Assembly (NCBI GenBank): GCA_040880365.1
Contig: JBBDIO010000143.1
Coordinates: forward strand, 1 to 31,755
Source: JBBDIO01 sp040880365
GTDB lineage: Bacteria; Chloroflexota; Anaerolineae; Caldilineales; Caldilineaceae
DNA length: 31,755 nt
Reading direction: 5' to 3'
A model generated the notes under the pieces. The model made no database searches. It was not told where the DNA came from and was given only the letters and a program-made list of their open reading frames with translations. The position numbers and the translations under genes were made by a program. Shown one piece after another: positions 1 to 7,889 of this stretch. The first letter of the stretch is position 1, and every line of letters begins with the position of its first letter.

Positions 1-588
1 ATTGTCGGGATCATCCAGATAAACATCGCAAACCGCATCGGCAATATAGCCCTGCACCGCGGTTTGCGCCTGCCCCGGTTGACGCGGCGGCACCTCGCCC
101 AGCTTTTCGCGCAGATCTGTGAGATCTGCCAGCCCATAGGTGCTGTTGGCATTGATCACCCGATGCATGTGATTGTGGGTCCACAGCATGGCCGCGCCGG
201 GCGTGCTGCTGGCCGCGACCGCCACCCGCTGGCCCTGCGCCGCCAGAATATCCCCAATGCTCGCCGTCAGCAGCGCGTTTCCTCCCGAAAACGTATTGAG
301 CGCGTTCAGGTGCCGATAATCGCCTGTGTTGATCACATGATCCTCGGTCGCGTTGGGCACCAGCATGGTGTTCGCCACAATCCCATGTCGCCCCGGCATG
401 TTTCCCGTCGCCAGCGCGCTCATATTCACGCGCGTATGCGTGGGAAACACCGCATGGTGATCCAGCCCGCGCACGCCGCTTTGCGCCAATTCCCACACCG
501 TGGGCATCAAATCCGGGGTCAGCGCGTCGGGGCGCAGCCCATCTGCGCCAAAAATCAGAACACGGCGCGCTTTTGCAGGGTCAGTCAT
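1..588 (-). CDS. Type I phosphodiesterase / nucleotide pyrophosphatase (C-terminus missing)
   Basis: The minus strand is open from the ATG at 588 to the window edge, giving 196 residues of an incomplete protein. It belongs to the alkaline-phosphatase superfamily, NPP branch, which hydrolyses phosphodiester or pyrophosphate bonds with two metal ions. The first metal-binding Asp is in GADGLRPD near residue 20. The nucleophile Thr lies in FPTHTRVN near residues 48-55, followed by the typical ALATGNMPGRHGIVANT stretch. A ribosome binding site GGAGA sits 8 bases before the ATG. There is no signal peptide at this start, so a cytoplasmic location is suggested. It diverges from a glycerophosphodiester phosphodiesterase and lies near a phn operon, so a role in scavenging phosphorus from organic esters is a reasonable inference. 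Phosphonoacetate hydrolase (PhnA) has a similar fold and cannot be excluded from this fragment. Confidence 0.8.
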   Translation of the reverse strand, partial: MTDPAKARRVLIFGADGLRPDALTPDLMPTVWELAQSGVRGLDHHAVFPTHTRVNMSALATGNMPGRHGIVANTMLVPNATEDHVINTGDYRHLNALNTFSGGNALLTASIGDILAAQGQRVAVAASSTPGAAMLWTHNHMHRVINANSTYGLADLTDLREKLGEVPPRQPGQAQTAVQGYIADAVCDVYLDDPDN

Positions 589-917
589 ACAAATTTCTCC
601 TCTACCGCTATCAGCGGGAACAAATTGTGGTTAAGCCGCAGTGCGCCGTGGGCGCTCCAACGCCAGACGCAAGACTCGTCGCAATTGTTATTGTCCCATA
701 TACGGATGATTAGCGTTATAGCCCAGAACACGAACATTTACCAAGGATACTGATAACGTGCTATATATGGCAACTTGTCTCATTGGGTAGAACAATCAAC
801 TTGTCACCGCACGAGCCATGATCAACTTTTCTTCTTTGCCCACCAACCCGGCTACAATAATCTCCTAGCAAGCCACACAAACCCATGAAATGTACTATAA
901 AAAGAGGTTTCCGACTC
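589..917. promoter_or_regulatory. Divergent intergenic region between two phosphodiesterase genes
   Basis: This 329-base AT-richer stretch separates the start of the minus-strand phosphodiesterase from the plus-strand glycerophosphodiesterase. A -10-like TACAAT is at 853-858, about 60 bases before the plus-strand gene, without a convincing -35 box. On the minus strand a weaker TGGGACAAT lies at about 690-698. No RNA gene, repeat or further coding sequence is evident. Confidence 0.35.
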
Positions 918-1679
918 ATGCGCCTGCCCATCACCGTGCCATCCGACTTTTGCATCATCGCCCACCGCGGCGCCTCGGCCTATGCGCCCGAAAACTCAAT
1001 TCTCGCCTTCGATCTCGCCTTGCGCATGGCGCGCCCACATGTAGAGCTGGATGCCCAGCTCACCACCGATGGGCGCGTGGCGTTGTGCCACGATAGCACG
1101 CTGGCGCGCTATGGACACGGCGATCAGACGATAGAATCGCTGGACTGGGCGACGCTGGCGGGCCTGGATATGGGCGCGTGGTTTTCGCCCTATCTCTACG
1201 CCCACACCCCCATGATCACGCTGGATCAGCTCTTCGCCTACTTTGGCGACCGACTCTTCTATCATGTGGAAATCAAAGGCAAGGCTCCGGGATTGCCCGC
1301 CGCCGTCCACAAACTCATCCGCGATGCCGGGCTGGAAGATTCCTGTAACATCACCTCATTTGCCTACGACGCGCTGGTTGCCATGCGCCGCGTCGCGCCT
1401 GCGGCCCGCCTGGGCTGGTTGATCCCCGAAATCACCGACGCGGCCGTTGCGCAAGCAGATGCGCTGGGTCTGCACCAACTCTGCCCGCGCGCGGCCCAGG
1501 TCGACGCCGCCGCCGTCAAACTGGCGCGCACCGTGGCGCCCGAAGTGCGCGCCTGGGGTCTCATGGGCACAAACCCGGCCAACCCGCAACACGAAGTCGC
1601 CGATCTCATCGAACGCGTTGTCGACGCCGGCTGTGATGGCATGACCATCAATTGGCCCGACTGGGCGGTCAACGCATGA
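918..1679 (+). CDS. Glycerophosphodiester phosphodiesterase (GDPD)
   Basis: A 253-residue GDPD-family enzyme, which would hydrolyse glycerophosphodiesters such as glycerophosphocholine to glycerol 3-phosphate and an alcohol. The signature is complete: the catalytic His16 in AHRGASAYAPENS, Glu43 and Asp45 in HVELDAQ, and His58 in ALCHDST. The length is normal for the short cytoplasmic type and there is no signal peptide. An in-frame ATG at 885 would add 11 residues, but the ATG at 918 is preferred because AAGAGG lies about 10 bases upstream and the protein then begins right before the family domain. It faces away from another phosphodiesterase, which suggests shared use of phosphate esters. 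Confidence 0.88.
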   Translation: MRLPITVPSDFCIIAHRGASAYAPENSILAFDLALRMARPHVELDAQLTTDGRVALCHDSTLARYGHGDQTIESLDWATLAGLDMGAWFSPYLYAHTPMITLDQLFAYFGDRLFYHVEIKGKAPGLPAAVHKLIRDAGLEDSCNITSFAYDALVAMRRVAPAARLGWLIPEITDAAVAQADALGLHQLCPRAAQVDAAAVKLARTVAPEVRAWGLMGTNPANPQHEVADLIERVVDAGCDGMTINWPDWAVNA

Positions 1680-1897
1680 GCGACGCGTGTGAGTTATCGA
1701 GTTCGTGTCTGTAGAATTCGCGTCTGTGGAGTTCGATTACGGAAGGGAATAAAAATCGGGGGTATAGTTTCTGAAAATTGTCCATATTTTTGCAAGGATT
1801 TGCACAATGCCAACCGCGGGGTCACCCAGCGAGAGATTCGAGTACACCGGCGGGGCGTATGTTGCATCTGCTCGCAATCAGAAAAGAGTACACACCC
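1680..1897. other. Intergenic region with degenerate 15-base tandem repeat
   Basis: Between the phosphodiesterase and the glycosyltransferase. At about 1702-1735 there are two and a bit imperfect copies of a 15-base unit beginning TTCGTGTCTGT. A -10-like TATAGT lies at 1763-1768, without a clear -35 box, and could serve the glycosyltransferase. Confidence 0.3.
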
Positions 1898-2641
1898 ATG
1901 ACCAGCCCAGTTTCGCCCAAACCAGTTCGTGCCATGCCCATTTATGCCGAAGGCAACCCTTTCTTTTCGGTTGTGATCTGCACCTTCAACCGCGCGCCGC
2001 TTTTGCCCCGTGCCCTCGATTCGCTGCTCGCCCAGGTAGAGCGCGACTGGGAAGCCATTGTGGTAGACGACGGCAGCCAGGACAACACGGCGCAGATCAT
2101 GCGCGACTACACGGCGCGCCATGCCCAAATCCGCTATATGTATCACAGCAACCGGGGGCTTTCCATTTCGCGCAACGTGGGCATCTTCGCGGCCGGTGGG
2201 CGCTATGTCACCTTCCTGGATTCGGATGACGCGTTCGCGCCCGAACACCTGCACATTCGCCGGGAAATTCTAGAAGCCGACCCCAGCATCGACCTGCTCC
2301 ACGGCGGCTGCAAACTCATCGGCAATCCCTATGTGCCCGACAAACATGACCCCACGCGTATGCTTCATCTCGCCGACCTCATCGTCGGGGGCACATTTGT
2401 CATGCCCACCGAAAAACTGATTGCCGTGGGCGGCTTTCCGCTGGATGCCTATAGCCAGGACAGCTATCTCTACGAAAACGTGGAGGCCCGCGGCATGAAA
2501 ATCGTCAAAACCGACGCCCCCACCTACATCTACGACCGCACCTCGCCCGATTCCATGTGCAACATCGTCGCCGCCGGGGGCATGGATGCGCTGGAAGCCT
2601 ATCAGCGCACGGGCCAAGTGGGCACGCCAGCATCGGCCTGA
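1898..2641 (+). CDS. Glycosyltransferase family 2
   Basis: A 247-residue GT-A fold glycosyltransferase. It starts with the family hallmark SVVICTFNRAPLLPRALDSL (residues 24-43), followed by VVDDGSQDNT (nucleotide-sugar binding) and the metal-binding LDSDD at about residues 107-111. It would transfer a sugar from a nucleotide donor; donor and acceptor cannot be told from sequence. No membrane segment is present. The reading frame is open from 1778, but the ATG at 1898 is chosen because AAAAGAG lies about 10 bases before it and the upstream part looks non-coding. ATG 1934 is another possible start. It converges on the phn operon, with its stop only 41 bases from the phnM stop, and there is no obvious functional link. 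Confidence 0.82.
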   Translation: MTSPVSPKPVRAMPIYAEGNPFFSVVICTFNRAPLLPRALDSLLAQVERDWEAIVVDDGSQDNTAQIMRDYTARHAQIRYMYHSNRGLSISRNVGIFAAGGRYVTFLDSDDAFAPEHLHIRREILEADPSIDLLHGGCKLIGNPYVPDKHDPTRMLHLADLIVGGTFVMPTEKLIAVGGFPLDAYSQDSYLYENVEARGMKIVKTDAPTYIYDRTSPDSMCNIVAAGGMDALEAYQRTGQVGTPASA

Positions 2642-2682
2642 CCCCGCACCCGACAGGGATAGTCCCCACGGGTCATGCGGTC

Positions 2683-3948
2683 TCACTGTCCAGCATAGTC
2701 TGCCTGCGTTGATTCGAGATCAGGGTTCGCACTCTGATAGACGGGCAATTGCGCCATATAACTATCCCAATAGACAGGCACACCCTGGCGCAGCGTGCCC
2801 CGCACCCGCGGGCGCGCCCCCAACCCCAGACCAGAGCCACCCGCGTTTGCGCCGTAATATTCCACAAAGACCAAATCGGCCTGGCGTCCTACCGCCAGCG
2901 CGCCCCGGTCGTGCAGGTGCAGCCCGTCGGCAGGATTTGTGGTCACCAGTTTCACAGCTTCGTGCAGGGGCAGGATACCCTGCTCTGCAAATGCAAAGAC
3001 GGTGTGCAACATGGCGGCGGGATAGTAATCTGCCGCCAACGTATCCACCAGCCCGGCGGCTATCGCGTCCAGCGCGCTCAGATTGTTGGAAGTAGAAAAG
3101 CCTTGCAGCGCATTGGGCGCGCCCATCGCCACATGCAGACCCAGATCTCGGGCCGTCTGCGCCGCCTCGACCGTCACCGGAAATTCGCTGATGCCCACGC
3201 CCAACTGGTGCATGAGTTCGACTTTTTGCACCGTATCATCATCGTGCGAGGCCAGAATCACCCCATGTTGCCGGGCATGGTCCGCAATCGCGCGCACAGC
3301 CGCCCAGCCTTTGGGCTGTTCCAGCCGCATACCGATACGGGAGCGCACTTCTTCCTCGCTCAGATTTTCGCCCGTGCGCTGGCTCCACTCCACCGAATAC
3401 TGGACATAGCCTTCAATGTCCCGATATTGTCCCTGCCCCGGCGTGTGATCCATGATGGAAATCAGATGCACCTGATCGCGCTGCAATAGCTCTTCCAACA
3501 CCTGCCCCGCATCGGGATTGGTGATCTCGAAACGCGCGTGCACCCGATGATCCGCCAGCAGCGTGGGGCGCATGAGATTGACCGTCTCCATAATTTCACG
3601 GGCGCGCGCTTCCGAGCGAAGCGAATCTTCCTTGTGCCAGGCAAAAGAGATGGCCGCATAGGCAGTGGTGACGCCGGTCGCCACCATGCGCTTGTCCAGT
3701 TCGTAGAGGGCCAGGTCAATCGGCACAGTCGAACGGGGGCGCGGGTTGATTTCCCGCTCCAGCATATCGCCGTGAATATCGATCAGGCCCGGCAACACCA
3801 GCAGCCCCTGCCCATCCAGACGCGTGCCCGCGCCCTGTTCCGGCCCCGGCCCTTCCACAATCTCCACAATGTGCCCATCTTCCACACACAGCGACCCACT
3901 TTCCAACACATGGTCGGGCAAAACCACCTGTACATTACTCAACCACAT
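2683..3948 (-). CDS. phnM: PhnM, alpha-D-ribose 1-methylphosphonate 5-triphosphate diphosphatase
   Basis: A 421-residue member of the amidohydrolase superfamily. In the C-P lyase pathway PhnM removes pyrophosphate from the ribosyl-phosphonate triphosphate made by PhnI, leaving the 5-phosphate that is the PhnJ substrate. The metal site is intact: DIHGDMLE at residues 57-64, the later His in MDHTPGQGQY, and ASHDDDTVQK. It is about 40 residues longer than E. coli PhnM, mainly at the C-terminus. The start overlaps the end of phnL by 10 bases, so translation is probably coupled. It is the last gene of the operon. Confidence 0.93.
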   Translation of the reverse strand: MWLSNVQVVLPDHVLESGSLCVEDGHIVEIVEGPGPEQGAGTRLDGQGLLVLPGLIDIHGDMLEREINPRPRSTVPIDLALYELDKRMVATGVTTAYAAISFAWHKEDSLRSEARAREIMETVNLMRPTLLADHRVHARFEITNPDAGQVLEELLQRDQVHLISIMDHTPGQGQYRDIEGYVQYSVEWSQRTGENLSEEEVRSRIGMRLEQPKGWAAVRAIADHARQHGVILASHDDDTVQKVELMHQLGVGISEFPVTVEAAQTARDLGLHVAMGAPNALQGFSTSNNLSALDAIAAGLVDTLAADYYPAAMLHTVFAFAEQGILPLHEAVKLVTTNPADGLHLHDRGALAVGRQADLVFVEYYGANAGGSGLGLGARPRVRGTLRQGVPVYWDSYMAQLPVYQSANPDLESTQADYAGQ

Positions 3949-4745
3949 CCCGCCACCTCGTTCGTTATCCTGTCAGTTATCCTGCCAGTCACAGGGTTAT
4001 CAGTCATAGATCCATTCGCGACAGTTTCTGTGGCAGAAACTGTCGCAGCATCTGCCACACTCAATTGCAGTTCGGCATCTACCAGCCCCATCACATCTTC
4101 GGGGTGATGCAAAACGCCGATCATCGCTACGCCCGCGGCCTTCAGCTCGCCCAACCGCACCGCCAGCGCGCCCCGGGTTTCCTTGTCCAGCGACGCGGTC
4201 GGCTCATCCAGCAACAACAGCCGCCGCGGGCGGATCAACGCGCGCGCCAGGTTCACTTTTTGCTGTTCACCCCCCGAAAAAGTCGCAGGATAGGCCGACC
4301 ACAGCGCCGATTTCAGCCCAAAGATGTTCAGCAGACGGCCTGCCTCGGCTTCTGCTGCTTCCAGGCTGGTGCCGCCCGCCTCGCCCACGCCCGTCAACAG
4401 CGGTTCTGCCACCATTTCCAGCGCGGTGACCCGGGGGCGCGCCCGCAAAAACTGGGTCACAAAGCCGATTTCCTCCCGGCGCAGCAACGCCATATCCACA
4501 TCGGCGGCGGTCGCCAGGTCGATAGGCCCGCGCCGGGAATAGTAGCGCGCGCGGCCTGCGGTGGGGCGATAGCTGCGATAGAGACAGCGCAACAAGGTTG
4601 ATTTACCCACCCCGTTGGGACCGCGCACCAACAAAAATTGCCCTGCCGCCAACCGAAACGATAGCCCCGCAAACGCAGGCACGCTGCGCCCCAGGTGGTG
4701 AATCGTGAACGCCTTGGCGTAATTGTCTACTTCCAGAAGTGTCAT
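3939..4745 (-). CDS. phnL: PhnL, ABC-type ATPase of the C-P lyase complex
   Basis: A 268-residue ABC ATPase. It has Walker A GPNGVGKST (residues 43-50), signature FSGGEQQK (157-163), Walker B LLLLDEP and a His switch in VLHHPED. With PhnG, PhnH and PhnI, PhnL is needed for ATP and phosphonate condensation. The ATG at 4745 is chosen because AGAGG lies 10 bases upstream; the frame is open to 4781. The last 40 residues extend beyond E. coli PhnL (226 aa). They are encoded by odd DNA: a perfect inverted repeat at 4018-4046 encoding residues 234-243, followed by a short tandem repeat giving TGRITDRITNE. The tail is probably disordered. Confidence 0.92.
   Translation of the reverse strand: MTLLEVDNYAKAFTIHHLGRSVPAFAGLSFRLAAGQFLLVRGPNGVGKSTLLRCLYRSYRPTAGRARYYSRRGPIDLATAADVDMALLRREEIGFVTQFLRARPRVTALEMVAEPLLTGVGEAGGTSLEAAEAEAGRLLNIFGLKSALWSAYPATFSGGEQQKVNLARALIRPRRLLLLDEPTASLDKETRGALAVRLGELKAAGVAMIGVLHHPEDVMGLVDAELQLSVADAATVSATETVANGSMTDNPVTGRITDRITNEVAGCG
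4018..4046. repeat. Perfect 13-bp inverted repeat inside the 3' end of phnL
   Basis: The arms GCGACAGTTTCTG and CAGAAACTGTCGC are exact reverse complements with a 3-base loop. It lies in frame within phnL, about 70 bases before the phnM start. No T-run follows, so it is not a standard terminator. In the phnL-phnM mRNA it would form a stable hairpin that could stop 3' decay or slow ribosomes before phnM. Confidence 0.85.
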
Positions 4746-4767
4746 TCGTTTTCTGCCTCTTTGCCGG

Positions 4768-5622
4768 TCACAACTTTGCATGGACCAGCTGTTGCGTATA
4801 CGCCTCTAGCGGGTCTTCCAGAATCTGGTCGGTGAGACCCGTCTCCACCACCGCGCCGTGGCGCATCACCATCACCCGGTCGGCCAGCGTGCGGATCACG
4901 CCCAGGTCGTGGGAGACCAGCACCATAGTCACATGCGTATCGCGCTGCAATCGCTTCAGCGTATCCAGCACCGCGGCCTGCACCGAAACATCCAGCCCGC
5001 TGGTCGGTTCATCCAACAAGAGCAGGCGCGGGGCCAATGCAATGGCTTTGGCAAGTTGCACCCGCTGTTGCATACCCCCCGAAAGCCGGATGGGCAAATC
5101 ATCCATGCGCGCGCGTGGAAACTCCGAAGCCTGCAACGCCTGGCCCGCGGCCGCGCGCAGATGGGCATAGTTGCGCGCCCCCGCCATAATCAACCGCTCC
5201 GCCACATTGCCGCTGCTGGTATTGCGCATGCGCAGCCCCAGATGCGGGTGCTGATAGACAATGCCGATGTGTTCAATCCGCACCGCACGCCGCGCCAGCC
5301 GCGGCAAAGCAAAGAGATCGCGCTGGGCATAGCCCGGCACATCCAGCAGATAGCTACCCGCATCGGGCAGTTCTTCCAGATTCAACATGCGCAGCAGTGT
5401 GGATTTGCCCGATCCCGATTCGCCCACGATTCCCAGAATTTCACCGGGATAGACGGCAAGTTCCACATTGCGCAGCGCCTGAATCTCGCCATACTGCTTG
5501 GCGATGCCCTGCGCAGCCAGAATCGGCGGCGTCTGCACCAGTTGCGGCGCGGCCAACGGCGGCAGCATCGACACTACGGGCTGCGCTACGGGCTGCCCAT
5601 CAACGCTTGAGGTAGCCGGCAT
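4768..5622 (-). CDS. phnK: PhnK, ABC-type ATPase of the C-P lyase complex
   Basis: A 284-residue ABC ATPase with Walker A GESGSGKST (residues 67-75), signature LSGGMQQR (180-187), and Walker B LLLLDEPTSGLD (200-211). In E. coli PhnK docks on PhnJ and, with PhnL, gates the active site. It has an N-terminal Pro-rich extension of about 30 residues before the ABC domain. The ATG at 5622 overlaps the phnJ 3' end by 23 bases and has GAAGGG about 11 bases upstream. An in-frame TTG at 5661 is a less likely start. All ATPase residues are intact, which matters because its partner PhnJ has lost most of its cysteines. Confidence 0.92.
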   Translation of the reverse strand: MPATSSVDGQPVAQPVVSMLPPLAAPQLVQTPPILAAQGIAKQYGEIQALRNVELAVYPGEILGIVGESGSGKSTLLRMLNLEELPDAGSYLLDVPGYAQRDLFALPRLARRAVRIEHIGIVYQHPHLGLRMRNTSSGNVAERLIMAGARNYAHLRAAAGQALQASEFPRARMDDLPIRLSGGMQQRVQLAKAIALAPRLLLLDEPTSGLDVSVQAAVLDTLKRLQRDTHVTMVLVSHDLGVIRTLADRVMVMRHGAVVETGLTDQILEDPLEAYTQQLVHAKL

Positions 5623-6553
5623 GATAAAACGCACCCTTCTCGTCAAAATAGGTATTGCCAATTGTCACCGGCTGCCCGGCCTGGGCGGCAGCCAGCTTGG
5701 CCCCATAGCCCGTATCGCCCAGCTCATACACCGCGCCGCCATCGGGCTGGGGAATCTCGTTCATAAATTTGTGCACCGCGCCCGTCTGCCGGCACACCCA
5801 CTCGCCCTGATTTTCCACCTGGAAGAACACGTCTTCAAATTCCAGCGGGCGCACCTCGGTATAGGGCGGCACAGCATAGAGCCGCTTTTCGCGCCCCGCC
5901 GAAAGCAGAGTCAGATGCGCGGCCCGATGCAGCTTGGGCGTATCCCAGCGGGGGATGGGGCTGGGCGACATGACATAGCGCCCATGCACCAGCGACGGAT
6001 AGCTCGCGCCCTGCATAAATCGGCCAAAATGCACCAACTGTTCATAGAGCTTCAGCCACAGGCGGCTATAGTCGGCGTCGGCGTGCATGACGCGCGCCTG
6101 CGAGATGTTCGATTCCACCCCGCGCAAAGGCTCGGGATCGGGCACCTGGAGCACCAGGACCTGCCCCCGCGCCATCCGCTCTTCGGGGATGCGATGGCGG
6201 CTCTGCAAAATCGTCGCCGCCAGCGTATCGGTGGTGACGCCCGCGCCGGTCATACGCGCCAGAAAGCGCCGCAAATTGGCCGCGTTCACCGAATCGTCCG
6301 CGCCCTGGTCAATCACCTTGATCACATCGCGCGGCCCCGCCAGGCTCAGCGTAACCTGCAACCCGCCTGTGCCCCAACCCCGGGCAATGGGCAGTTCGCG
6401 GCTGGCATAGGGAACCTGATAGCCGGGAATCGCAATCGCCTTGAGCATACTGCGCCGCAGCTCGCGCTTGGCAAATTCATCCAAAAAGCCATAGGAATAT
6501 CCCTGCTTGTGGCGCAATTTGTGCGGTGCCGCCAGTTCGGTCAGCTTACCCAT
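5600..6553 (-). CDS. phnJ: PhnJ-family C-P lyase subunit lacking the radical SAM cysteines
   Basis: A 317-residue PhnJ homologue, clear over its whole length: GYSYGFLDEF, AIPGYQVP, GWGTGG, KVIDQGADD, SRHRIPEE, GRYVMSPSPIP, GREKRLYAVPP. The glycine of the proposed glycyl radical (Gly32 in E. coli) is kept as Gly44. E. coli PhnJ uses Cys241, Cys244 and Cys266 to hold the 4Fe-4S cluster and Cys272 as the thiyl radical. Here the aligned segments read VCRQTG and YELGDTGYG, so these positions become Cys254, Thr257, Leu278 and Gly284. Cys254 is the only cysteine in the protein. The frame is open and the flanking DTxY pattern aligns, so a frameshift does not explain it. It has about 13 extra N-terminal and 25 extra C-terminal residues. 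A GAAGG site precedes the ATG, 12 bases after phnI. It is probably a structural or otherwise repurposed subunit. Confidence 0.92.
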   Translation of the reverse strand: MGKLTELAAPHKLRHKQGYSYGFLDEFAKRELRRSMLKAIAIPGYQVPYASRELPIARGWGTGGLQVTLSLAGPRDVIKVIDQGADDSVNAANLRRFLARMTGAGVTTDTLAATILQSRHRIPEERMARGQVLVLQVPDPEPLRGVESNISQARVMHADADYSRLWLKLYEQLVHFGRFMQGASYPSLVHGRYVMSPSPIPRWDTPKLHRAAHLTLLSAGREKRLYAVPPYTEVRPLEFEDVFFQVENQGEWVCRQTGAVHKFMNEIPQPDGGAVYELGDTGYGAKLAAAQAGQPVTIGNTYFDEKGAFYHAGYLKR

Positions 6554-6565
6554 GCGTGCCTGCCT

Positions 6566-7870
6566 TCACTTTTCATGTATATCATTTTCCACAGGTTCTT
6601 CAACCGCNNNNNNNNNNNNNNNNNNNNNNNNNNNNNNNNNNNNNNNNNNNNNNNNNNNNNNNNNNNNNNNNNNNNNNNNNNNNNNNNNNNNNNNNNNNNN
6701 NNNNNNNCCTGCGTCGCCCCCCGCATAGAGCGTCTGCACATACTGGCCTTCTACCATGCGCCGGGTCGCGTTTTCGCGTGCCCCGCGCAGATTGTCCAGG
6801 CTGCTGGTAAATGTCACATAGTGGGGCAGCTTGAAATGGATGCAGAAGCCCGATGCCTCGACCGCTTCGGTGTGATAGAGCACAAACTCCTCGGCATGGG
6901 CCGGATGATTGCCGGCTTTGCTCATGGCTAAATCCAGCGTAGAGCCGGCAATCGTCTTGACTTCGTTCCAGCCCAGCGTGGCACAAAAGCCGACTTCCAG
7001 CCCGGGGTCCTCGCTACTGCCGCCGGTGGTCACAATTTCGGCCTGGCTCACCCGCACCCGCCCCGCGCTAAAAGCCACACCGCTGACCGGATGGCGCAGG
7101 CGCACCGGCGCATAGGCCAGGCGCAGCTCGTTCACCGTAGGATGCACCAGCCCATAGCCGCGCATACTGGAATAGGCCAGACTCAGCGCGCCGCCCGTAT
7201 CGGCCCGCGCCAACATCTGCAAACGATGCGCGCGCGGCGCAGGAAAGACCAGCGGCTCGCGCGTTACATCAGGAATTTCCTGGGGCGGGATTTCTGCCTC
7301 CGCAGGTTCATTCTGCCTGTTGCCCAGCCAGCCTTGCGCGCGCTGCCAATCTGCCACCGCCGGATAGTGGCGCGGCGCGGGGTGCGCAGCAGGGTCGACT
7401 GCGCCCGTATCATCATCACCCATACCGCTATCCCCCGAATTGCCATCACGCGTATCGTCATGGCTTGCATTGTCGAGAATCGACAGATCCAGCAAACGGT
7501 GACTATAGTCCAGCGTCGGCCCCAATACCTGCCCGCCCGGAATATCCTTGAACGCCGCAGAAATCCGCCGCACAGTCAACAGCTCGGCGGCGCGCACAGT
7601 AGTGGCATAGGCCAGCCGCGGCTGGGTCGAACGATAGGCGCGCAAGAGCAGCACACTCTCATACAGGTCGCCGCCCGTCTGCGCCAAAGCCAGCGCGGCC
7701 AATTCGGGCGCATAGAGCGAACTTTCGCCCATCACCCGATCTACCAACAGCGGCATGTGTGCCAGAATCTGCTGCACAAAATCGGCAGTAATCGGCCCGC
7801 GCAACTCCTGGAAAAACCGTTCTGCTTGCTGAATAGCGTCTTCGCCGCCGCGGGTTGCTACATAGGCCAT
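6566..7870 (-). CDS. phnI: PhnI, C-P lyase nucleosidase subunit (contains an assembly gap)
   Basis: PhnI displaces adenine from ATP with a phosphonate, working with PhnG, PhnH and PhnL. The N-terminus MAYVATRGGEDAI, RRISAAFKDIPGGQ, LLGPT-like and DYSHRLLD segments match the family. The zinc-binding histidine pair (E. coli His328, His333) is kept as His345 and His350 in IHFKLPHYV. An Asp/Gly/Ser-rich insert lies at residues 134-170. The 100-N gap (6608-6707) falls after residue 387, beyond the E. coli length, so a C-terminal extension of unknown size exists and the frame across the gap is not certain. GGAGATGA precedes the ATG by 8 bases, and the gene starts 19 bases after phnH. Confidence 0.9.
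   Translation of the reverse strand: MAYVATRGGEDAIQQAERFFQELRGPITADFVQQILAHMPLLVDRVMGESSLYAPELAALALAQTGGDLYESVLLLRAYRSTQPRLAYATTVRAAELLTVRRISAAFKDIPGGQVLGPTLDYSHRLLDLSILDNASHDDTRDGNSGDSGMGDDDTGAVDPAAHPAPRHYPAVADWQRAQGWLGNRQNEPAEAEIPPQEIPDVTREPLVFPAPRAHRLQMLARADTGGALSLAYSSMRGYGLVHPTVNELRLAYAPVRLRHPVSGVAFSAGRVRVSQAEIVTTGGSSEDPGLEVGFCATLGWNEVKTIAGSTLDLAMSKAGNHPAHAEEFVLYHTEAVEASGFCIHFKLPHYVTFTSSLDNLRGARENATRRMVEGQYVQTLYAGGDAXXXXXXXXXXXXXXXXXXXXXXXXXXXXXXXXXXAVEEPVENDIHEK
6608..6707. other. Assembly gap of 100 N within phnI
   Basis: Exactly 100 unknown bases, a usual placeholder for a gap of unknown size. The true length and the reading frame of the phnI C-terminus are unresolved. Confidence 0.95.
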
Positions 7871-7889
7871 ACGCTCATCTCCAAATCTA

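Noticed and set aside
1..588. Phosphonoacetate hydrolase (phnA) because of the nearby phn genes
   Set aside because: The fragment fits the general NPP family; the residues that define phosphonoacetate specificity are not visible.
5600..5820. Sequencing frameshift as the reason for missing PhnJ cysteines
   Set aside because: The frame aligns with PhnJ on both sides of and within the region (VCRQTG..HKFMNEI, then DTGYG), so changes are substitutions. A shift would destroy this match.
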